A stretch of 5,711 nt of DNA from an uncultured Lachnospiraceae bacterium (lineage in GTDB: Bacteria; Bacillota; Clostridia; Lachnospirales; Lachnospiraceae): positions 1 to 5,711 of the forward strand of contig OMRF01000012.1 in the NCBI GenBank assembly GCA_900313435.1. The letters are read 5' to 3'. Numbering within the stretch: position 1 is the stretch's first letter; each line of letters starts with the position of its first letter. Positions 1 to 4,493 of this stretch are shown one piece after another. Under the pieces are notes generated by a model. The model worked only from the letters and a program-made list of their open reading frames with translations, did no database searches and was not told the DNA's origin. A program made the position numbers and the translations under genes.

Positions 1-1580
1 GGTAACTTTGCGCCGCAGGGGATAAAGGTCGTTGTCATGACCGTCATCCGGCGGTCACGCTCGTTTTCGATGGTACGGCTCGCCATAATTCCGGGCACAC
101 CGCAGCCGACACCGACAAGCATCGGGATAAAGGATTTGCCGGACAGGCCGAAGCGCCGGAATATCCTATCCAGAACGAACGCGATCCTTGCCATATAACC
201 ACAGCCCTCAAGAAATGCCAGCATCAGGAAAAGCAACAGCATCTGCGGAAGGAAGCCGATCACCGCGCCGACACCGGCTATGATGCCGTCCAGTATCAGG
301 CTCTTCAGCCACTCGGCAGCACCGGCATTGTCAAGCCCCTGCTCCACCAGAGCGGGAATCCCGGGAACCCAGATGCCGTAATCTGCAGGATCGGGCTCTT
401 CGCCGATGGTTTCTATCGTCAGCTTCGCTTCTTCGTAATCCTCTAATGTTGCTACTTCTTCAGTCACTTCCAGCGTTTCCTCATCTAATGTGGTATAGGT
501 GAAATCGCCGGTCGGAGCAGTGCCGTTCTCTTCCACATAGACATCATATCCATCCACAATGAGTGAAGCATCTGCGTAGGCTTCCGACACTTCCGCGTAT
601 CCGCCGTCATTGCCGAAGAGATGGAACCCGTCGCCAAAGAGATTGTCATTCACCCAATCCGTTATCGGTGTTCCGACAGCGACCATGGCGACCCAGTATA
701 CCAAAAATATGATCCCGAAAAAGATCGGAAGTCCCAGCCACCGGTTCGTGACTACCTTATCGATCTTATCGGAAGTAGAAAGCTTCCCTGCATTTTTCTT
801 CTTGTAGCAGGACTTGATCACCTCTGCGATGTAGACATACCGCTCGTTCGTGATAATGCTCTCGGAATCGTCGTCCAGTTCTTTTTCCGCCGCCTTGATA
901 TCGTGTTCAATGTGTTCCATCTTGTCTTTGGGGATGTTCATCTGTTCAAGGACTTTGTCATCCCGTTCAAAGATCTTGATGGCATACCACCTCTGCTGCT
1001 CCTCCGGCATATCATGGACGACCGCTTCTTCAATGTGAGCGATCGCATGCTCCACCGGTCCGGAAAAGGTATGGAGCGGTATCGTCTTTCCGTTTTTGGC
1101 TGCTTTGATCGCTTCTTCCGCAGCGTCCATGACGCCGTCACCCTTCAACGCGGAGATGCTCATCACTTTACAGCCAAGGTGGCGGGAGAGCTCTTCGATA
1201 TTGATCTTGTCGCCGTTCTTTTTTACAACGTCCATCATGTTAACGGCAACGACGACCGGGATCCCAAGCTCCACAAGCTGTGTGGTCAGATAAAGATTAC
1301 GCTCCAGATTTGTGCCGTCTATGATATTTAAGATCGCATCCGGACGCTCCTTGATAAGATAATTTCTTGCCACGACTTCTTCCATAGTATAAGGGGAAAG
1401 GGAATAAATACCCGGAAGATCCATGATCTTTACATCCGAATGCTTTTTCAGCTTCCCTTCTTTTTTCTCCACCGTTACGCCCGGCCAGTTCCCGACAAAC
1501 TGATTCGAACCGGTCAGAGCATTGAACAGCGTTGTTTTTCCGCTGTTTGGATTTCCTGCAAGTGCAATACAGATGCCCAT
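1..1580 (-). CDS. feoB: Ferrous iron transporter FeoB (C-terminal part outside window)
   Basis: FeoB is the GTPase-coupled inner-membrane Fe(II) permease. I translated the minus strand from ATG at 1580 and the frame stays open to the left edge (526 codons), so the remaining C-terminal part lies outside. The G domain shows G1 GNPNSGKTT (residues 9-17), G2 around NWPGVT (31-36), G3 DLPG (54-57), G4 NMMD (114-117) and G5 SALKG (143-147). A helical regulatory domain follows to about 260, then the FeoB signature DKIDKVVTNRWLGLPIF (271-287), which leads into the first membrane segment (about 282-303). The Gate region includes DGIIAGVGAVIGF (431-443), GCGVPG (Cys493) and PCGAKL (Cys522). An unusually long, very acidic loop fills about 325-405. 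The start is supported by GGAGG at 1589-1593, 8 nt upstream, inside the end of feoA2. It is the third gene of the feo operon. Identification is very secure. Confidence 0.97.
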   Translation of the reverse strand, partial: MGICIALAGNPNSGKTTLFNALTGSNQFVGNWPGVTVEKKEGKLKKHSDVKIMDLPGIYSLSPYTMEEVVARNYLIKERPDAILNIIDGTNLERNLYLTTQLVELGIPVVVAVNMMDVVKKNGDKINIEELSRHLGCKVMSISALKGDGVMDAAEEAIKAAKNGKTIPLHTFSGPVEHAIAHIEEAVVHDMPEEQQRWYAIKIFERDDKVLEQMNIPKDKMEHIEHDIKAAEKELDDDSESIITNERYVYIAEVIKSCYKKKNAGKLSTSDKIDKVVTNRWLGLPIFFGIIFLVYWVAMVAVGTPITDWVNDNLFGDGFHLFGNDGGYAEVSEAYADASLIVDGYDVYVEENGTAPTGDFTYTTLDEETLEVTEEVATLEDYEEAKLTIETIGEEPDPADYGIWVPGIPALVEQGLDNAGAAEWLKSLILDGIIAGVGAVIGFLPQMLLLFLMLAFLEGCGYMARIAFVLDRIFRRFGLSGKSFIPMLVGVGCGVPGIMASRTIENERDRRMTVMTTTFIPCGAKL

Positions 1581-1583
1581 CGT

Positions 1584-1820
1584 TTATGCCTCCTTCACAT
1601 CTTCCACTTCGATCATCTCAGCATCCGCCTTTCGAAGTGAAAGCTCGTAATTTCTTACCGTAACTTCGATCGGGTCTCCCAAAGGCGCCACTTTCCGCAC
1701 ATAAACGGACGTGTTTTTCGTGATCCCCATATCCATGATCCTACGCTTCACCGCTCCCTCGCCATGGAGCTTTACGACCGTAACCGTTTCTCCGATCTTC
1801 ACATCTCTTAGTGTTTTCAC
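1584..1820 (-). CDS. feoA: FeoA-family protein, classical type (second feoA)
   Basis: This 78-residue protein is a single SH3-like FeoA domain, a small cytosolic partner needed for FeoB-dependent Fe(II) uptake. Visible family features are an N-terminal LRDVKIGETVTVVKL strand region, the KRRIMDMGI segment (26-34) and APLGDPIEV (45-53), followed by a YELSLRKADAEMIEVE ending, which is the classical FeoA pattern. The start is GTG rather than ATG. It is supported by AGGAGGA 7 nt upstream and by the start of the domain. The ribosome binding site overlaps the feoA1 stop codon, and feoB starts 3 nt after this gene's stop, so translation of the three genes is probably coupled. It differs clearly in sequence from the upstream FeoA, so the two are old paralogues rather than a recent duplication. 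Confidence 0.94.
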   Translation of the reverse strand: MKTLRDVKIGETVTVVKLHGEGAVKRRIMDMGITKNTSVYVRKVAPLGDPIEVTVRNYELSLRKADAEMIEVEDVKEA

Positions 1821-1827
1821 CGGTTCT

Positions 1828-1834
1828 TCCTCCT
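1828..1834 (-). promoter_or_regulatory. Ribosome binding site of feoA2 (decides a GTG start)
   Basis: AGGAGGA reads on the minus strand 7 nt before the GTG codon at 1820 and overlaps the TAG stop of feoA1 (1833-1835). No ATG lies at a suitable distance in this frame, so the GTG is the start. Confidence 0.85.
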
Positions 1835-2045
1835 AAACCATAATCTTTCTTGCCAGTTCATCGCTGATCGCCACCCGGCTTTCCTTAACCTTTACGATCA
1901 GATTTTCCCCAAGGGAATTGATCACGCTTACTTCTCCCCCGACGTTAAAGCCAAGGTTCTCCAGGTGTTTTTTGACCTCCGGACTCCCGCCGATCTTACG
2001 GATGATCTGAGGGGCTTCTTTTTCTGCGTAGATCAGAGGCATCAT
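1833..2045 (-). CDS. feoA: FeoA-family protein, divergent type (first feoA)
   Basis: This 70-residue small FeoA/SH3-like protein is the first gene of the feo operon. It shows the FeoA layout: GGSPEVKKHLENLGF (19-33), a turn at NVGGEVSVINSLGENL, and a final strand with SRVAISDELARKI. The central LGF and the hydrophobic strand pattern fit the family. It lacks the PLGDP motif found in the second FeoA. Two adjacent ATG codons (2043-2045 and 2040-2042) are possible starts. The AGGAGGA at 2051-2057 lies 5 nt from the first and 8 nt from the second, so the second may be the one used. It is transcribed from the iron-box promoter at 2127-2155. The role is presumably to modulate FeoB, but why the operon keeps two FeoA types cannot be read from the sequence. 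Confidence 0.92.
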   Translation of the reverse strand: MMPLIYAEKEAPQIIRKIGGSPEVKKHLENLGFNVGGEVSVINSLGENLIVKVKESRVAISDELARKIMV

Positions 2046-2069
2046 CGATCTCCTCCTTCTTGATGATTA

Positions 2070-2083
2070 TTAGCATGTGCTAA
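2070..2083. promoter_or_regulatory. Operator-like dyad A (TTAG-N6-CTAA) in the feo leader
   Basis: TTAGCATGTGCTAA is a 6-bp inverted repeat with a 2-bp centre. It shares the TTAG-N6-CTAA frame with two other dyads in this intergenic region and resembles the half-sites of DtxR/IdeR boxes. It lies in the transcribed leader just upstream of the feoA1 ribosome binding site. Binding by the divergent DtxR-family regulator is an inference from proximity and motif. Confidence 0.7.
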
Positions 2084-2091
2084 CCACATGC
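2073..2091 (-). other. Leader hairpin overlapping dyad A
   Basis: On the minus strand GCATGTG and CACATGC form a perfect 7-bp stem with a GTTAG loop. It would fold in the feo leader RNA about 15 nt before the ribosome binding site (2051-2057). It shares bases with dyad A, so part of the symmetry may be a by-product of the operator. A role in RNA stability or translation is possible but not shown. Confidence 0.4.
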
Positions 2092-2094
2092 CGT

Positions 2095-2118
2095 AAAAAA
2101 AAGTTAGACTTCCCTAAC
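2095..2118 (-). terminator. Terminator-like hairpin plus U8 at the start of the feo leader
   Basis: Reading the minus strand, GTTAG and CTAAC pair (2114-2118 with 2103-2107). A G-U pair extends the stem and leaves a GAAG tetraloop. A run of eight T follows at 2102-2095. The stem is short with few GC pairs, so it would be a weak intrinsic terminator. It coincides with dyad B, so the symmetry is needed for the operator in any case. It could insulate feo from antisense transcription coming through the regulator gene, or act as an early pause site. Confidence 0.4.
2104..2117. promoter_or_regulatory. Operator-like dyad B (TTAG-N6-CTAA) at the feo transcription start
   Basis: TTAGACTTCCCTAA extends outward to GTTAG/CTAAC arms. 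It lies immediately downstream of the predicted feo start site (about 2120). Its centre is 30 bp from dyad C and 34 bp from dyad A, close to three helical turns each. Proposed as a second metalloregulator site. Confidence 0.65.
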
Positions 2119-2126
2119 CGGCAACA

Positions 2127-2155
2127 AGTATAATTAGCCTATGCTAATTTGTCAA
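2127..2155 (-). promoter_or_regulatory. Sigma-70 promoter of the feo operon
   Basis: On the minus strand, TTGACA (2150-2155) and TATACT (2127-2132) are separated by exactly 17 bp. That is a full-consensus -35 and a -10 with five of six matches, giving a start near 2120 and a leader of about 75 nt before feoA1. The spacer is filled by dyad C, so a bound repressor would directly block RNA polymerase. The strong promoter and buried operator fit repression when iron is plentiful. Confidence 0.88.
2134..2147. promoter_or_regulatory. Operator-like dyad C (TTAG-N6-CTAA) inside the feo promoter
   Basis: TTAGCCTATGCTAA is extended by one base each side to AATTAGC/GCTAATT-type 7-bp arms (2132-2138 and 2143-2149). 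It occupies almost exactly the spacer between the -35 and -10 boxes of the feo promoter. Its position and its match to dyads A and B make it the best candidate for the main regulator binding site. Confidence 0.8.
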
Positions 2156-2188
2156 GGTGAATTTTTTCTTCTATTCAATGGTTATCGG

Positions 2189-2217
2189 TTGAACTGCCAG
2201 TAAAATTCTGATACGCT
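2189..2217 (+). promoter_or_regulatory. Candidate promoter of the DtxR-family gene
   Basis: TTGAAC (2189-2194), a 17-bp spacer, and TACGCT (2212-2217) preceded by an extended TG at 2209-2210 form a weak promoter for the regulator. An alternative is TTGTCA at 2149-2154 with TATTCA at 2172-2177, which would touch dyad C and so allow autoregulation. Neither is strong. Confidence 0.3.
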
Positions 2218-2240
2218 GATGTAAACAGGGGGAATTTATC

Positions 2241-2615
2241 ATGGTGCTTCAAGAATCCGGAGAAATGTATTTAGAGACGATCTACGTATTGTCACAGACA
2301 TCGAGCGCCGTCCGCGGCATTGATATCGCTGACCATCTGGGGTATTCCAAGCCTTCCGTAAGCCGCGCTATGGGGCTTCTTAAAGATGAAGGGCTGGTAA
2401 AAAAGACCGATGATGGCTTTTTCAAATTGACCCAGGCCGGCGAGATCCTTGCGAAACGCATCTACGAACGTCACACGGTGCTCACGCAGGTACTGATCAG
2501 CCTTGGAGTGGACGAAGAGACCGCTGCCGAAGACGCCTGCCGCATCGAGCACTACATCAGCGACAAAACTTTCGATGCGATCAAGGCGCATATCAAACAG
2601 CATAATGGAGGCTAG
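2241..2615 (+). CDS. DtxR/MntR-family metal-dependent repressor, two-domain form
   Basis: This 124-residue cytosolic DNA-binding protein has an N-terminal winged helix (about 8-70, recognition helix near SKPSVSRAMGLLKDEG, 36-51) and a dimerization/metal domain (about 71-115). It lacks the C-terminal SH3-like domain of full-length DtxR and is slightly shorter than Bacillus MntR. Aligned by eye to MntR, the metal positions are Met9 (MntR Asp8), Glu12, His78, Cys100 (MntR Glu99), Glu103 and His104. The Met and Cys match DtxR Met10 and Cys102, which suggests iron rather than manganese sensing. The DtxR ancillary-site residues Glu83 and His98 correspond to Thr82 and Ala96. The start is supported by AGGGGGA at 2227-2233, 7 nt upstream. 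It is divergent from feo, and its proposed targets are dyads A to C. The family is certain; the metal preference is inferred. Confidence 0.93.
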   Translation: MVLQESGEMYLETIYVLSQTSSAVRGIDIADHLGYSKPSVSRAMGLLKDEGLVKKTDDGFFKLTQAGEILAKRIYERHTVLTQVLISLGVDEETAAEDACRIEHYISDKTFDAIKAHIKQHNGG

Positions 2616-3120
2616 ATTTTGGACCCCCGGGACAGTCCCGGGGGTCCAAAACTATATCAGCCGTCTCCCCCTTGATCACTTCCATAAGGTCCGTCGGCGA
2701 TAGTTCTATCTGAAACCCAAGTTTTCCGGCGCTGACAAAGATATGCCCGTAATTCGCTGCCGTTTCATGCAGAAATGTTTGAAACGGCTTTTTCATTCCT
2801 ATCGGCGAGCATCCTCCATGCACATACCCTGTAAGAGGCAGGAGATCTTTTTGCTTTATCATGCTGATCGCCTTCTCTCCGGAAGCTTTTGCCGCTTTTT
2901 TAAGGTCCAGTTCCCCTTTTACGGGAACCACAAAAACATAATATGCCCCGCTCTTTCCCTGTGTTACAAGTGTTTTAAAAACTTTATCCGGATCCTCACC
3001 CAGTATTTTGGCGATCTCTTCTCCGCTCATCGAAGGATCCTGCTCGTATGTGTGAAGCACATATGAAATCTTCTTTGCGTCCAGTACACGGCAGACATTT
3101 GTTTTTTCTTCTTTTTTCAT
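2593..3120 (-). CDS. ybaK: Cys-tRNA(Pro)/Cys-tRNA(Cys) deacylase, YbaK/EbsC family, with extended C-terminus
   Basis: YbaK-type proteins are trans-editing enzymes that hydrolyse Cys mischarged on tRNA(Pro). This 175-residue protein shows the family pattern: ISYVLHTYEQDP (18-29), VFKTLV with Lys49 aligning to the essential Lys46 of characterised YbaK, PVKGELDLKKAAKA (66-79), GGCSPIGMKK (102-111), and VSAGKLGFQIELSPTDL (129-145). The family normally ends shortly after an ADI segment, here at 154-156. This frame continues about 18 residues through the palindrome at 2617-2651 and then 23 nt into the 3' end of the convergent regulator gene. Without that tail it would be about 157 residues, close to the 159 of the E. 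coli protein. The ATG at 3120 fits the family N-terminus, but the ribosome binding site is weak (an A-rich GGAAAAG). Activity is probably kept, since the catalytic residues are intact. Confidence 0.93.
   Translation of the reverse strand: MKKEEKTNVCRVLDAKKISYVLHTYEQDPSMSGEEIAKILGEDPDKVFKTLVTQGKSGAYYVFVVPVKGELDLKKAAKASGEKAISMIKQKDLLPLTGYVHGGCSPIGMKKPFQTFLHETAANYGHIFVSAGKLGFQIELSPTDLMEVIKGETADIVLDPRDCPGGPKSSLHYAV
2617..2651. repeat. Perfect 17-bp GC-rich inverted repeat at the convergent gene ends
   Basis: The left arm TTTTGGACCCCCGGGAC (2617-2633) is matched base for base by its complement at 2635-2651 around a single A. It begins one base after the regulator stop (2613-2615) and lies within the ybaK reading frame. 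It would form a very stable hairpin in RNA of either strand. The T-runs are at the 5' side of the hairpin and A-runs at the 3' side in both directions, so neither strand gives the GC-stem plus U-tract of a normal intrinsic terminator. It may still stabilise 3' ends or be a dispersed REP-like palindrome. No second copy is in this window. Confidence 0.85.
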
Positions 3121-3121
3121 T

Positions 3122-3150
3122 TTTTCTTTTCCATCACTTTCATGTATAAT
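3122..3150 (+). promoter_or_regulatory. Candidate promoter of the antiporter gene
   Basis: A perfect TATAAT lies at 3145-3150, with only a weak -35 (TTTTCT, 3122-3127) 17 bp upstream. Transcription would start near 3157, giving a leader of about 36 nt before the ATG at 3193. The -10 overlaps the opposing ybaK -10. Confidence 0.45.
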
Positions 3151-3174
3151 AAATTATCAAATGCAGTCTGTTCA
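3146..3174 (-). promoter_or_regulatory. Candidate promoter of ybaK
   Basis: On the minus strand TGAACA (3169-3174, four of six consensus matches), a 17-bp spacer and TATTAT (3146-3151, five of six matches) place the start near 3139, about 19 nt before the ybaK ATG. Confidence 0.4.
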
Positions 3175-3176
3175 GT

Positions 3177-3182
3177 AAAGGA
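3177..3182 (+). promoter_or_regulatory. Ribosome binding site that decides the antiporter start
   Basis: AAAGGA lies 10 nt before the ATG at 3193. The in-frame ATG at 3142 has no such site, only a pyrimidine-rich run upstream, and it sits within the predicted promoter. Confidence 0.6.
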
Positions 3183-3192
3183 ATCCATATAT

Positions 3193-4482
3193 ATGCAAAA
3201 CGCACTCAACATTTTCGTTGTTTTTATGATCCTCGTTGTCATCCTTGGCATCATCAACGAACGTTTTACCCATCTTACCTACGAGATCTCGCTCATGCTC
3301 TTTTCGATGATCGTCGGTGTGATCGGGCTTCTGATCGAAGTGTTCACTCCGAACGCCCCGATGACAAATCTGATCGGGACCATACGAAGTTTCAATCTGG
3401 AAACCTTCCTGATGAACGGGGTGCTGTGTTTCATGCTCTTTTCCGGCTCCTGCCATTTGAAATTACATGATTTCAAGGAACAAGCCCGGGCTGTCACTGT
3501 TCTTTCCATCGTCGCGACCTTTCTCGGAGCTGTCTTTTACGGCGCGCTCTTTTACGGCGCCTCCTGCCTGCTGGGACTCGGTTTCTCGATTCCGGTCTGT
3601 CTGATGTTCGGCAGCATCGTCGCTCCGACCGACCCCATTGCGGCTACCAGTATTCTGAACAAATTCGGGCTCCCCAAAAAGATCAGTTTCCTGATCGAAG
3701 GAGAATCCCTCTTAAACGACGGTGTCGGCGTTGCGCTCTTTGTCTGCTTCTCCGGCATGGTCAAAGCGGGCTCATCCAATGAAAATTTCTTCCTCGTGAT
3801 GGGAAGGGAACTCTTCGGCGCCATCGCGGTCGGTGTCGTGATCAGCCTTGTCTGCTACCCCATTTTTGCAAAAACAAAAGACGCCTCAAGAAAGGTCTTT
3901 ACCAGTCTTCTGGCGGTATCTGCGTCCTATCTGATCTGTGAAAATCTGGATTTTTCCGGTGCCATCGCTTCGGTCGTGTGCGGTCTGCTGTTTTCTTTCT
4001 TCCGCGACAAGGTGGAAGCAACGAGCGACATGGAAGAAATTAAGAAATACGACAATTTCTGGGACATTCTGGACAGTCTCTTGAATTCCATCCTCTATGT
4101 TGTCCTTGGCTTAAGTTTCGTCTTCATCCTGCAGATGCCGCAGATGGTGATCATTTCCCTGATCGCCATCGTCGCGAATCTCATCGCAAGGGGCGGAAGC
4201 GTGGGTGTCTGCACCTTTCTCATGGGCAAGATCCCGGACGGCTATAACCGGCGCGGTTTTACCGTACTTCTGACCTGGGGCGGCCTAAGGGGAGGACTCT
4301 GTCTCGCCCTTGCCATGAGTACTGCGAACATGGTCGACTTCAGAACATACCATATCATTCTGGGCGCCACCTGCGCCATCGTGTTCTTCACCACGATCGT
4401 TCAGGGACTGACCATGAAGAAGGTCTATCGGCAGATTGAAAAACACCTGCCGGAGAATGCCGCAAGACAAGCGGCTTCATGA
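3193..4482 (+). CDS. Na+/H+ antiporter, CPA1 (NhaP-like) family
   Basis: This 429-residue polytopic membrane protein exchanges cytoplasmic Na+ (possibly K+ or Li+) for H+ and so serves pH and sodium homeostasis. About a dozen hydrophobic segments span nearly the whole length. Hallmark motifs are APTDPIAAT (Thr146-Asp147-Pro148), the ion-binding EGESLLNDGVG with Asn175-Asp176, Arg323 in ARGG, and TWGGLRGG (351-358), all typical of CPA1 exchangers. There is no long cytoplasmic C-terminal regulatory domain; the protein ends about 25 residues after the last membrane helix. I place the start at 3193 rather than at the in-frame ATG at 3142, because the latter lies in the promoter and would add 17 polar residues before the first helix. 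It diverges from ybaK and converges with the phosphatase gene 11 nt downstream. Cation preference cannot be read from the sequence. Confidence 0.93.
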   Translation: MQNALNIFVVFMILVVILGIINERFTHLTYEISLMLFSMIVGVIGLLIEVFTPNAPMTNLIGTIRSFNLETFLMNGVLCFMLFSGSCHLKLHDFKEQARAVTVLSIVATFLGAVFYGALFYGASCLLGLGFSIPVCLMFGSIVAPTDPIAATSILNKFGLPKKISFLIEGESLLNDGVGVALFVCFSGMVKAGSSNENFFLVMGRELFGAIAVGVVISLVCYPIFAKTKDASRKVFTSLLAVSASYLICENLDFSGAIASVVCGLLFSFFRDKVEATSDMEEIKKYDNFWDILDSLLNSILYVVLGLSFVFILQMPQMVIISLIAIVANLIARGGSVGVCTFLMGKIPDGYNRRGFTVLLTWGGLRGGLCLALAMSTANMVDFRTYHIILGATCAIVFFTTIVQGLTMKKVYRQIEKHLPENAARQAAS

Positions 4483-4493
4483 ACTGAAGAGGC

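Noticed and set aside
621..1331. A 236-codon open frame on the plus strand opposite feoB
   Set aside because: It lies antisense to the well-conserved G domain and stalk of FeoB, has no ribosome binding site, and its translation looks like no protein family. It is a product of FeoB codon bias.
2292..2603. A 103-codon open frame antisense to the DtxR-family gene
   Set aside because: It is fully inside the regulator gene on the other strand and shows no domain or ribosome binding site.
3142..3192. Upstream in-frame ATG start for the antiporter
   Set aside because: There is no ribosome binding site before it, it overlaps a perfect TATAAT, and it adds 17 polar residues not expected before the first helix. 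The ATG at 3193 with AAAGGA is preferred.
3484..3490. Other CCCGGG-containing sites (also near 4711 and 5180) as copies of the palindrome
   Set aside because: They share only the six-base core, lie within conserved codons and have no extended arms.
4459..4475. GCCGC/GCGGC hairpin near the end of the antiporter gene as a terminator
   Set aside because: It is a 5-bp stem inside the coding region with no following U-tract (TTCATGAACTG follows).
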